From Clostridium sp. UBA3947 (GTDB taxonomy: Bacteria > Bacillota > Clostridia > Clostridiales > Clostridiaceae), in assembly GCA_002385545.1 (NCBI GenBank), contig DGDR01000098.1:21857-31240 (forward strand): a DNA stretch of 9,384 nucleotides, given 5' to 3'. The notes beneath the pieces were generated by a model, which was not told the origin of the DNA, did no database searches, and was given only the letters and a program-made list of their open reading frames with translations. Position 1 is the first letter of the stretch, and every line of letters begins with the position of its first letter. A program made the translations under genes and the position numbers. Of the stretch, positions 1 to 6,925 are shown piece by piece.

Positions 1-1
1 T

Positions 2-3000
2 CAATATTCTCAAAGGAAATTTTCTTTAGAAGAGGATAAGCTATTGGAAGAGCTTTATGCTTTGTGTGAAAGTCCAAGGCTGTTGAAGGATATTCCTATA
101 ACCTTATCCTATTTTGAGGAATATATTTCAGGCGTTATTGGTGAAAGAAGGATTGTAAAGGAATTTGCCAAGGGGCTGATTTTTCAAATTGCAGCTCTCT
201 ATAGTTACGATGAAGTGAAATTGGTATTTATATATGACCTGGATGAGGAAAAGGAATTTTCTTTTGTTAAATGGTTACCTCATGTGTGGAATAATGATAA
301 AACCATAAGATTTGTTGCTGCAAATAGCAATGAAGTAAAAGAGATTTCTGCTTATATAGAAAAAGAAATTGAGGCAAGGCTACAGCTACAGGAAAAGGAA
401 TTAGCTGAGGCCACACCATATTATGTTATTTTTGCTATGAGTAAAAGGCTAGCCATTAGAGCAGAAATGCTAAAGCAGATATACTCCAATAAGAAGAACC
501 TAAATATAAGTGTGATTACCTTTTACGATGAACTGAAAAATCTGCCAAAGGACTGTACAACTGTGGTGGAGCTGGAAGAAAACTTAGGTAAGATAATTGA
601 TAGAAATGATATTACTGGTCAATATATTCAATTTGCTCCAGATATATTTATCAACACAGATCCAGTTCCTTTAAGCGTTCAGTTGGCTAATGTACACTTA
701 GATACATTGTCTGATTCCAATAAGCTACCATCAATGGTTACTTTTTTACAGATGTTTGGGGTAGGAAAAGTTGAGCATTTGAACGCTCTCACTAGATGGA
801 AGGAAAATGATCCTACAAAAACCTTGGAGGCAGCTGTAGGAGTTGATACCTTAGGGGAATTGTTTAAATTGGATTTGCATGAAAAGTTCCATGGACCTCA
901 TGGCTTAGTAGCTGGTATGACAGGTTCCGGTAAGAGTGAATTTATTATTACTTATATATTATCATTGGCAGTTAATTACCATCCATATGAAGTGGCGTTT
1001 ATTCTTATTGACTATAAGGGCGGAGGAATGGCTAAAGCCTTTGAAAACTTGCCGCATACAGCAGGGATTATTACAAATTTGGATGGTTCCGCAGTAAAAA
1101 GGTCCTTGATTTCTATAGAAAGTGAGCTTAAGAGACGACAGGCTGTATTTGCAGAAGTAAGCAAGAAGGTTGGGATAAGTAATATAGATATTTACAAATA
1201 TCAAAAGCTGTATAGAGAAGGGACAGTTTCAGAGCCACTGCAGCATTTATTCATTATTTCTGATGAGTTTGCAGAGTTAAAAACTCAGCAGCCAGAATTT
1301 ATGGCCCAGCTTATTAGTGCGGCCCGTATAGGAAGAAGCTTAGGAGTTCATTTGATTTTGGCTACCCAGAAGCCATCTGGAGTTGTAGATGATCAAATAT
1401 GGAGTAACAGTAAATTTAGGGTGTGTCTAAAGGTACAAGAACGGGCAGATAGTATGGATATGCTAAAAAGACCAGACGCAGCAGAGCTATCCCATACAGG
1501 ACGCTTCTATCTTCAGGTAGGCTATAATGAACTCTTTGAACTTGGACAATCAGCCTGGGCTGGAGCGCCATATTATCCATCGGATAAGGTTATGGTGGAA
1601 AAGGACAACAGTGTGGTGGTTATCGATAGAATTGGCAGACCTGTTAAAAGGGCTCAGCTTGATAAAAAGAAAGCTTTTAGCAGAGATGCAAAAAAGCAGG
1701 TAGATGCAATTACAGATTATCTTAGTAAAATAGCCAAGGAAGAAAAGATAGAAATTCGACCTCTATGGTTGGATCCAATTCCAGCTAAGATATACCTTAA
1801 GGAATTGAAGGAGAAATATAAATATACTCCTTCAGAAAGCTTTTATCTAAATCCAGTCATCGGAGAATATGATGACCCAGCAAGACAAAGGCAATGTCTA
1901 CTGCAAATACCAATTTCTCAAGAAGGGAATGTAGTAGTTTATGGAGCTGCTGGTAGTGGAAAAACAACTTTCATAAATGCATTAATCTATTCTATTATGG
2001 AGGATCACACTCCAGAAGAAGTAAATTTTTATATATTTGATTTCGCTTCAGAAACTTTAAGGGCCTTTGCTAAGGCGCCCCATGTAGGAGATGTAGTTCT
2101 GTCCTATGAGGGTGAAAAGGTGACTAATTCATTAAAAATGCTATATGAGGAATTAGAGCGCAGAAAGAAGCTCTTCGCAGATTATGGTGGAGACTATCGT
2201 TCCTATATTATGGCAAATGAAAATAAGCTTCCTAACATACTTATAATTATCAACAATTTTGCAGCCTTTACCGAAACCTATCCAGATAAAGAAGATGCTA
2301 TAGCCTTTCTATCTCGTGAAGGCACTAAATATGGAATATACTTTGTTTTAACTGCAGTAGGAACTAATGCTGTTAGGTTTAGGTTGTTGCAAAATTTTAA
2401 ACAGCTCATAGCTATGCAGATGAATGATGAATCAGAATATTCAACCATTGTAGGTAAAACAGATGGCTTACTGCCATCCAAGTTTAAAGGTAGGGGACTT
2501 GTAAAGCTGGATGCCATTTATGAGTTTCAAACAGCTCATATTACTAAAGAACCAGTACCCTTTAAGTTTATTCAGAATTACTGCATAGAGTATCAAGCTA
2601 AATGGAATGGTACAAGTGCAAGGAAGATACCAATCCTACCAGAGAAGGTAGATATAGATTTCCTTGGTGATTATGTAAACAATAATAAAGCTCTTTCATT
2701 ACCAATAGGTGTTGAAAAAAATACACTACAAGTTCATTATTATCCCTTTGGAAGCAGTTATATAAATTTAGTGCTATCAGCTAGTAATGAGTATTTAGCT
2801 TTTCTATATGCTTTATCTAAGTTAATGGTAGAAAAATGCGCCTTAGATGTATCAATTTTTGATTTACCTCAAAGCTACATTCATGAAAACAACAATAGGT
2901 TTGAATATTATACCCAGGCTAAAGAATGTGAAGAGGCAATGGTAAAGCTCTTTGATTTTTTGGTCTATCGTAACAATACCTATAAAGAAGCTTTAGAAAG

Positions 3001-3382
3001 AGGAGAAGAAGCCCCTGTATTCCAACGGAAGGTAATAGTTATAAATTCCTTAACTGCTCTTAAAAATGCATTATCCAGAGAGGCAAATGATAGATTGGAT
3101 TTAATTTTGGAAAAAGGAGAGGCAAAATACAGTGTAACATTTATACTTGCAGAACCAGTAAAGAATCTTACAAGTATTTCTTTTGAAAAGTGGTATAAGA
3201 AGCACATTACAGAAAATGATGGCATATGGATTGGTAATGGTATAACAGAGCAATATCAGCTTAAAGCATTAAAGAATACTAAAGAGATGTATGAAGAAAT
3301 TACACAGGAGTTTGGTTTTGCTATGGAAAAGGGTAAGCCTATTAAAATTAAAGTTCTAAATATAAAATTGGAGGAAGCATAA
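2..3382 (+). CDS. essC: EssC, type VIIb secretion motor ATPase (5' end outside window)
   Basis: Membrane-anchored FtsK/SpoIIIE-family ATPase that powers export of WXG100 proteins and effectors. The reading frame is open to the left edge, so the true start and the N-terminal FHA domains and membrane helices of a protein usually near 1,400-1,500 residues are missing; about 1,126 codons are visible. The first ATPase domain has Walker A GMTGSGKS (914-937) and Walker B ending in Asp-Glu (1262-1267, in FIISDEFAEL), both intact. The second has Walker A GAAGSGKT (1943-1966), but its Walker B reads ILIIINNF, with Asn where Asp is expected (2252-2254). The third domain (about 2690-3300) keeps the fold pattern (RKVIVINSL) but has no Walker A. 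The C-terminal GIWIGNGITEQYQLK stretch is typical of EssC. The family call is secure; the degenerate second and third domains are what I read directly. Confidence 0.96.
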   Translation, partial: QYSQRKFSLEEDKLLEELYALCESPRLLKDIPITLSYFEEYISGVIGERRIVKEFAKGLIFQIAALYSYDEVKLVFIYDLDEEKEFSFVKWLPHVWNNDKTIRFVAANSNEVKEISAYIEKEIEARLQLQEKELAEATPYYVIFAMSKRLAIRAEMLKQIYSNKKNLNISVITFYDELKNLPKDCTTVVELEENLGKIIDRNDITGQYIQFAPDIFINTDPVPLSVQLANVHLDTLSDSNKLPSMVTFLQMFGVGKVEHLNALTRWKENDPTKTLEAAVGVDTLGELFKLDLHEKFHGPHGLVAGMTGSGKSEFIITYILSLAVNYHPYEVAFILIDYKGGGMAKAFENLPHTAGIITNLDGSAVKRSLISIESELKRRQAVFAEVSKKVGISNIDIYKYQKLYREGTVSEPLQHLFIISDEFAELKTQQPEFMAQLISAARIGRSLGVHLILATQKPSGVVDDQIWSNSKFRVCLKVQERADSMDMLKRPDAAELSHTGRFYLQVGYNELFELGQSAWAGAPYYPSDKVMVEKDNSVVVIDRIGRPVKRAQLDKKKAFSRDAKKQVDAITDYLSKIAKEEKIEIRPLWLDPIPAKIYLKELKEKYKYTPSESFYLNPVIGEYDDPARQRQCLLQIPISQEGNVVVYGAAGSGKTTFINALIYSIMEDHTPEEVNFYIFDFASETLRAFAKAPHVGDVVLSYEGEKVTNSLKMLYEELERRKKLFADYGGDYRSYIMANENKLPNILIIINNFAAFTETYPDKEDAIAFLSREGTKYGIYFVLTAVGTNAVRFRLLQNFKQLIAMQMNDESEYSTIVGKTDGLLPSKFKGRGLVKLDAIYEFQTAHITKEPVPFKFIQNYCIEYQAKWNGTSARKIPILPEKVDIDFLGDYVNNNKALSLPIGVEKNTLQVHYYPFGSSYINLVLSASNEYLAFLYALSKLMVEKCALDVSIFDLPQSYIHENNNRFEYYTQAKECEEAMVKLFDFLVYRNNTYKEALERGEEAPVFQRKVIVINSLTALKNALSREANDRLDLILEKGEAKYSVTFILAEPVKNLTSISFEKWYKKHITENDGIWIGNGITEQYQLKALKNTKEMYEEITQEFGFAMEKGKPIKIKVLNIKLEEA

Positions 3383-3634
3383 ATGGATAAGGTACTTGTT
3401 GAGGTATATTTGCCAGCTGCTGGTAGGAGCTATGATGTATATATCCCACTGGCAAGTCCCATGAATGAGGTTTTGCAACTTATTAGTACTTTACTAAGTG
3501 ATTTATCTGAAGGAAGTTTTATGGCTAATGATGACACAGTACTATGCGATGCAGAATCCGGAACTATTTTTAACATCAATATTCCAGTTGCTGAGCTGGG
3601 CATTAAGAACGGCTCAAAACTGGTATTGATATAA
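3383..3634 (+). CDS. esaB: YukD/EsaB-like ubiquitin-fold protein
   Basis: Small soluble beta-grasp (ubiquitin-like) protein of 83 residues, close to the roughly 80 of YukD/EsaB. Members are type VIIb core components thought to act in the cytoplasm on assembly or regulation. The N-terminal strand VLVEVYLPAAGRSYDVYIP, the central helix and the closing NGSKLVLI strand fit the family. The ATG begins on the base directly after the essC TAA, and its ribosome binding site (TTGGAGGAAG, about 3369-3378) lies inside the end of essC, so translation is probably coupled. The order essC then yukD differs from the yukE-yukD-yukC-yukB order of Bacillus subtilis but is still a type VIIb core neighbourhood. 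The assignment rests on size, fold pattern and position. Confidence 0.88.
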   Translation: MDKVLVEVYLPAAGRSYDVYIPLASPMNEVLQLISTLLSDLSEGSFMANDDTVLCDAESGTIFNINIPVAELGIKNGSKLVLI

Positions 3635-3659
3635 ATACTAATATGAAAGGAGAAATAAC

Positions 3660-3959
3660 ATGGCAAAAATAAGGGTTACACCAGAGGAGCTAGGAACAGC
3701 TTCACAAAAACTAGCTGAGATGTCTAATAACTATTCAGAAATCAGCAAGCAATTGCTTCAGGAGGCAAGCAATATGGGAGCTGCTTGGGAAGGAGCAGAT
3801 AATCAAGCTTTTGTTCAGCAAATCACTGGAATGTGTAATTCACTTCAAAAAATGGCAGAAAAGCTAGCAGAGGCTTCTGCAGCCTTAGATAAGCAAAAGA
3901 ATAACTATCAAGCAAGATTACAAGCCAATATTGATGCTATTAAAAAGCTTGCAAATTAA
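3660..3959 (+). CDS. esxA: WXG100 (EsxA-like) protein 1
   Basis: Ninety-nine-residue WXG100 protein: a helical hairpin secreted as a dimer by the EssC machine. The hallmark W-E-G sits at residues 43-45 in the turn (AAWEGADNQAF) between two amphipathic helices; the opening IRVTPEELGTASQKL is typical of the family. There is no signal peptide, as expected. I see no YxxxD/E export motif near the C-terminus (it ends AIKKLAN), in contrast to the next gene. AAAGGAG (3646-3652) is well placed before the ATG. It lies 25 bases after yukD and 21 bases before its paralogue, so it is co-transcribed with essC, yukD and the second WXG100 gene. The symbol is given by family; which of the two genes is the functional EsxA equivalent cannot be decided here. 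Confidence 0.93.
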   Translation: MAKIRVTPEELGTASQKLAEMSNNYSEISKQLLQEASNMGAAWEGADNQAFVQQITGMCNSLQKMAEKLAEASAALDKQKNNYQARLQANIDAIKKLAN

Positions 3960-3980
3960 TTTTTAAGGAGGTATTGAATA

Positions 3981-4286
3981 ATGGGAAATCAGATTAGAGT
4001 TGATACCCAAATGGTTGCTCAAATTGCAACCAAAATTGAAGATCTTAATAAAAAGCTTAATGAAGAGTTGCAGAATAGTAAAACAACAGTTAATGGATTA
4101 GCTAACATATGGGAAGGTGAAGCTTCTCAAGCTACAATAAGTTCGTTTAATGAATTTGCAAACAAGTATTTCCAAAATTACTATGACGTAGTTCAAAGCT
4201 ATGTTAGCTTCTTAAGATCTAATGTTGATACAGGATACACAGAAACAGAAACAGCTAATAAATCTTTAGCTGACGCTTTCAAATAA
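3981..4286 (+). CDS. WXG100 (EsxA-like) protein 2
   Basis: Second WXG100 protein, 101 residues, with W-E-G at residues 44-46 (NIWEGEASQATI). Near the C-terminus it carries Y86-T-E-T-E90, which matches the YxxxD/E export motif first defined in mycobacterial ESX substrates. It is clearly diverged from the gene before it, so the two could form a heterodimer, as EsxA-EsxB do in mycobacteria, or two separate homodimers; the sequence does not decide this. AAGGAGG (3965-3971) precedes the ATG by nine bases. It is the last gene of the core block; a strong hairpin follows 24 bases after its stop. Confidence 0.93.
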   Translation: MGNQIRVDTQMVAQIATKIEDLNKKLNEELQNSKTTVNGLANIWEGEASQATISSFNEFANKYFQNYYDVVQSYVSFLRSNVDTGYTETETANKSLADAFK

Positions 4287-4310
4287 TAGACCCAATTATA
4301 TTGACAGAAG

Positions 4311-4355
4311 TCCAAGGACGATATTCTATCCTTATCGTCCTTGGAATTATATTTA
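4311..4355 (+). terminator. Probable transcription terminator after the essC-WXG100 block
   Basis: Perfect 12-bp inverted repeat: TCCAAGGACGAT (4311-4322) and ATCGTCCTTGGA (4334-4345), with an 11-base loop. The tail is A/T-rich (ATTATATTTA) rather than a clean T-run, so termination may be partial. It separates the core secretion genes from the effector module. Because both flanks are AT-rich it might also act as an mRNA-stabilising 3' hairpin for the WXG100 messages. Confidence 0.65.
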
Positions 4356-4379
4356 ACATGATTTAGAGAGGAAGATTTT

Positions 4380-4822
4380 ATGAAGAACCTACGGAGCCTC
4401 TATATCCTATTAATATCCTTATCAATAATACTAGGATTCGCTGGGTGCATGAAAAGTGGCAAATCAGCAAAGATAGAATGCCTATGGGGGATGAAGTTAA
4501 CCCAAATATGAGTGTTCAAGAGTACTCCACAAATCGATCTCTCTTTTTCCCATTAACAATATGTGTGGAAGATATAGAATATAAAGAAAATAGGAATCAA
4601 AAAATTGAAGAGTTACGACGTAAATTAGAGCAAAATAAGTACCGATGTGAACTTAAGATTTTTTATATGCTAGAGGGAAAGTTATCATTAATTAATGAGA
4701 GTAATATACATGAACTACGTGATAAAGGTACTGAGAAAAGATGGATTGAATCAAAGGGAGACTTTTTCATGGATGCTTCATATCAATTTTCTATAAGTGA
4801 ATGGAGAGAGTTGAATGAATGA
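4380..4822 (+). pseudogene. Broken lipoprotein gene (immunity-type paralogue of the 5135 gene)
   Basis: The ATG at 4380 has a GAGAGGAAG ribosome binding site and encodes a lipoprotein signal: basic start, hydrophobic core and lipobox G-F-A-G-C23, followed by MKSGKSAK exactly as in the intact copy. After base 4472 the homologous body continues in a different frame: compared with 5228-5492 of the intact gene, 265 bases are replaced by 3, a net loss of 262 (not a multiple of three). This removes about residues 32-119 and leads to a stop at 4509-4511, so only a 43-residue peptide is made. The rest (4476-4822, MPMGDEVNPNMS to ELNE) aligns without further gaps to residues 121-234 of the intact paralogue. 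A GTG at 4445 could open the body frame, but that would cut off the signal peptide. I call it a pseudogene with good confidence. Confidence 0.85.
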
Positions 4823-4890
4823 AATAGCTCTTTAAATTGAATATAAGGGAAATGAGGCAGAGGTGTTAAATGTGCTAATGTACATGGATA
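4815..4890 (+). pseudogene. Remnant of the 5' end of a second lipase gene
   Basis: The ATG at 4815 overlaps the broken lipoprotein's stop by 8 bases, the same geometry as the intact pair (5832/5839). The frame reads six codons, then TAA at codon 7 (4833-4835), then continues in register with the intact lipase: NEAEVLNVLMYMD here against NEAAVLNVLMYMD there, both starting at codon 13. Similarity ends at about 4890. This is the stump of a duplicated effector gene, inactivated by a nonsense codon and loss of everything downstream. Confidence 0.75.
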
Positions 4891-4940
4891 GGATAACTAT
4901 TTATGTGGTTACTAAAGAACTATGATATTAGTCAGTTACA

Positions 4941-4949
4941 TGGTATAAT
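4941..4949 (+). promoter_or_regulatory. Possible extended -10 element
   Basis: TGGTATAAT is a perfect -10 box with the TG extension, in the non-coding stretch between the decayed cassette and the intact lipoprotein gene. No convincing -35 box lies 16-18 bases upstream, which an extended -10 can tolerate. In this AT-rich sequence a chance match is quite possible; the candidate at 4997-5024 is better. Confidence 0.3.
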
Positions 4950-4996
4950 TGGAAATGTATTGATAATATGAATAGTTATTGAATATGTGGAGTAAG

Positions 4997-5024
4997 TTGA
5001 AAGATACTCTTACTGAACTATAAA
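4997..5024 (+). promoter_or_regulatory. Sigma-A-type promoter for the lipoprotein-lipase module
   Basis: TTGAAA (4997-5002) and TATAAA (5019-5024) are each one base off the consensus, with a 16-base spacer. Transcription would start near 5031 and leave a leader of about 100 bases before the ATG at 5135. With the hairpin at 4311-4345 this would make the effector module a separate transcription unit from the core genes. Prediction by consensus only. Confidence 0.5.
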
Positions 5025-5094
5025 TGCGAATTAGAAAATTCCCCTTAAAGGTTGATATAGAGAAACTGAAAAAAGGTTATAGAAAGGAGTTGAT

Positions 5095-5112
5095 AAACTT
5101 TTAAAGTTTTTT
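5095..5112 (+). promoter_or_regulatory. Small AT-rich hairpin with T-tract in the leader
   Basis: AAACTT / AAGTTT form a 6-bp stem around TTA (5095-5109), followed directly by TTT (5110-5112). It lies between the candidate promoter and the ribosome binding site of the lipoprotein gene. The stem has only two G:C pairs, so it is weak as a terminator; attenuation is possible but unsupported. Confidence 0.2.
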
Positions 5113-5119
5113 CATTAAA

Positions 5120-5907
5120 AGAGAGGAGGATTTTATGAGAAACCATAGGATAATATTTATTTTAATTATGATGCTACTAATAGTGATAGGAGTGAGTGGG
5201 TGCATGAAAAGTGGGAAATCAGCAAAGGAAGAAATGTTAGAGTTTATGAAAAATAAATACAATGAGGAGTTTGAATTTGTAAGCATAGGAAATGAAGCTT
5301 GGAATGCAAACTATACAGAAATGATTGTTCATTCTGAGAAGTTTCCTAAGGGGAGAATAATTGTTAGAAAATATGGGGACAAGATAGTTGATAATTATAC
5401 GGATTTTCTTATGAAGGAGAAGATAGAGGAAGAACTAAGGCCAATAATTGCTCAAGTATATCCTGAGAGTAATGTTTTTTATAGGCCAGGTGGAATGCCT
5501 ATGGGTGATGAAGTTAATCAAAGTATGAGTATAAAAGAGTATTCAAAGGCTATGATAATTCCTTTATCCTTTGCAATATGTATAAGCGACCCTAGTTATA
5601 AAATTAATAAAGATGAAAAAGTTGAAGAGTTACGTAAAGTGCTAGAGTCAAAGGAATATATTTGCATGTTGTATATTTTTTATGTTAAAGAAGATAAGTT
5701 AGATCTAATAAACGATATGAATATAAATGATTTGTTTACAGATTCAAAAATATCAGATTGGATATTGTGCGAAGGTAGGTTTAGAATGGATAGAACATAC
5801 CAATTTAAGACTAGTAGATGGAGTGAGATTAATGAGTAATATAGATTCATCTATCAAAGATAGCGCAAATGAAGCAGCTGTATTAAATGTTCTTATGTAT
5901 ATGGATA
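5120..5907 (+). repeat. Diverged duplicate, copy B, of the lipoprotein-lipase start region
   Basis: Counterpart of 4365-4890. It spans the ribosome binding site, the full lipoprotein gene and the first 25 codons of the lipase. DNA similarity is uneven: around the lipobox 30 of 32 bases agree (4441-4472 against 5196-5227), and GAATGCCTATGG-GATGAAGTTAA agrees almost completely, while most of the rest is much more diverged. Confidence 0.8.
5135..5839 (+). CDS. Membrane-anchored lipoprotein, probable immunity protein for the lipase
   Basis: A 234-residue protein with a classic lipoprotein signal: M-R-N-H-R start, hydrophobic residues 6-20, lipobox V-S-G-C23. It should be lipidated at C23 and held on the outer face of the membrane. 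The mature part is charged and soluble (EEMLEFMKNKYNEEFEF onward) with no enzyme motif I recognise. GAGGAGG (5123-5129) sets the start. Its last 8 bases overlap the ATG of the lipase, so the two are translated in step. By analogy with S. aureus TilA, a lipoprotein encoded beside the type VII lipase toxin TslA, I infer that it protects the cell surface from the lipase. That role comes from gene order and cell location, not from sequence identity, which I cannot test. A decayed paralogue lies just upstream. Confidence 0.82.
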   Translation: MRNHRIIFILIMMLLIVIGVSGCMKSGKSAKEEMLEFMKNKYNEEFEFVSIGNEAWNANYTEMIVHSEKFPKGRIIVRKYGDKIVDNYTDFLMKEKIEEELRPIIAQVYPESNVFYRPGGMPMGDEVNQSMSIKEYSKAMIIPLSFAICISDPSYKINKDEKVEELRKVLESKEYICMLYIFYVKEDKLDLINDMNINDLFTDSKISDWILCEGRFRMDRTYQFKTSRWSEINE

Positions 5908-6899
5908 TAGAGGATGTAAAGGTAGAAAATAAGGACCCTGTAGAAGAAATAGTAAATAGATTGGGAGAAATTTACGATTCCCCAGGAGGATACGAACGTT
6001 ACCTATCACTTCACTCCGACGGCAGCAAATCCGACTATGAAGACAGACAACGTCAATACCAAATACTAAAAAACGCCTGTGAGAGGAACCCTCATTTAGC
6101 AAATATGGTTATGAATGATCACACCATGTTCATACCAGAAACATCATATGACGAGCATGGGTTAGAGGCGTGCACATTTAGTGATCAAAACGGGAATGTG
6201 ATTGTGGCCTATAGAGGTACAGGTAAAGGCGAATGGATGGATAATGCTGTAGGGGTAGGAGGAATGGTAACAGATTCTCCTCAGCAAGAGGAAGCTGCTT
6301 TGTATTTTACTTATGTAGCTTTGAAAAATGGTTTTAAAAAAGATATGAATATTATAGTTACGGGACATTCAAAAGGTGGTAACAAGGCCCAGTATGTTAC
6401 TATAAATTCTAAATATAATGATTTAATAGATAAGTGTTTTAGTTTCGATGGGCAGGGAATGTCGCCAGAAGCAATAGAAGCATTTATAAATAGACATGGT
6501 AAAGATGCGTATCTTGCAGCAATTAATAAAATGTATGGGTTTTATGAAGAGAACGACTATGTTAATCCTTTGGCTATTCCTGTAATTCCTAAAGAACGTA
6601 GATATTACTTTAAATCTAATATTATAAATGGTATAGGGGATGCTGTAAAATTTCATTACCCAGATGCTTATCTTAATGTGGACGGTTCTTTTACAGAACT
6701 AGGAGAACGAGGAGCATTATCTATGCTAATAGAACGGTACTCTTATGATCTAGTAGAATTACCACCAGAACTTCGTATTTATGCTGCTAGTGGGCTTATG
6801 GCATTAATGCAAAAAGGTACAAATCCAGTTAATGGGGAGAAGGTGTTTTCTAAAGGAAATATTCTTGCATTAGCATTAATTGATATACCATACTTGTAG
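5832..6899 (+). CDS. Serine lipase/esterase (Mbeg1/DUF2974, class 3 lipase-like), N-terminal part of a type VII effector
   Basis: Alpha/beta hydrolase of 355 residues in this frame. The ATG at 5832 overlaps the lipoprotein stop and has GGAG at 5820-5823; earlier in-frame ATGs lie inside the lipoprotein gene and were not used. Visible motifs are VIVAYRGTG (oxyanion-loop region, like FRGT of class 3 lipases), the nucleophile elbow G178-H-S180-K-G182 in NIIVTGHSKGG, a probable catalytic Asp206 in SFDGQG, and a probable His275 in KFHYPDAYLNVDGSF. It has no signal peptide, as expected for a type VII substrate. The frame ends at TAG 6897-6899 within a hydrophobic helix (ALALIDIPYL), and the adjacent frame continues with matching character (see the 6926 entry). 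I infer a TslA-like phospholipase toxin interrupted by a one-base frameshift. A stretch near 5980-6080 uses noticeably more C-ending codons than its surroundings. Confidence 0.85.
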   Translation: MSNIDSSIKDSANEAAVLNVLMYMDIEDVKVENKDPVEEIVNRLGEIYDSPGGYERYLSLHSDGSKSDYEDRQRQYQILKNACERNPHLANMVMNDHTMFIPETSYDEHGLEACTFSDQNGNVIVAYRGTGKGEWMDNAVGVGGMVTDSPQQEEAALYFTYVALKNGFKKDMNIIVTGHSKGGNKAQYVTINSKYNDLIDKCFSFDGQGMSPEAIEAFINRHGKDAYLAAINKMYGFYEENDYVNPLAIPVIPKERRYYFKSNIINGIGDAVKFHYPDAYLNVDGSFTELGERGALSMLIERYSYDLVELPPELRIYAASGLMALMQKGTNPVNGEKVFSKGNILALALIDIPYL

Positions 6900-6925
6900 A
6901 TGATTTAATACATACTCCCGAAGGA

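Larger units (their letters stand above)
4365..4890 (+). repeat. Diverged duplicate, copy A, of the lipoprotein-lipase start region
   Basis: This segment matches 5120-5907 from the ribosome binding site (AGAGAGGA-GATTTTATGA) to codon 25 of the lipase. Copy A is 526 bases and copy B 788; the 262-base difference is fully explained by one net deletion after base 4472, because the two bodies then run codon for codon (114 codons each) to the lipoprotein stop. By eye about half the residues of the lipoprotein body are identical, so this is an old or divergent duplicate, not a recent one. Confidence 0.8.

Noticed and set aside
44..46. TTG at 44 as the start of essC
   Set aside because: The frame is open to the left edge with EssC-like sequence (QYSQRKFSLEEDK) before it, and the protein lacks its N-terminal FHA region, so the real start is outside the window.
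4301..4329. Promoter with TTGACA at 4301-4306
   Set aside because: A perfect -35 match, but the -10 options (TATTCT at 15 bases, TTCTAT at 17) are poor and lie inside the hairpin stem and loop.
4445..4822. An independent 125-residue gene starting at GTG 4445
   Set aside because: The GTG overlaps the lipobox codons in another frame, has no ribosome binding site, and the frame only becomes homologous to the lipoprotein after the deletion point.
5024..5104. A 26-residue peptide gene before the lipoprotein
   Set aside because: No ribosome binding site, and its ATG overlaps the candidate -10 box TATAAA.
5727..5831. A longer lipase starting at ATG 5727
   Set aside because: The extra codons lie wholly inside the lipoprotein gene; ATG 5832 has a ribosome binding site and the same overlap geometry as the decayed copy.
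5893..6656. Antisense open frames across the lipase (5893-6102, 6162-6368, 6423-6656)
   Set aside because: They lie opposite a clear coding frame, have unlikely compositions and no plausible initiation signals.
6884..6899. Programmed -1 frameshift joining lipase and tail
   Set aside because: The short stretch where both frames are open (ATACCATACTTGTA region) has no slippery heptamer; a mutation or sequencing error is the simpler explanation.
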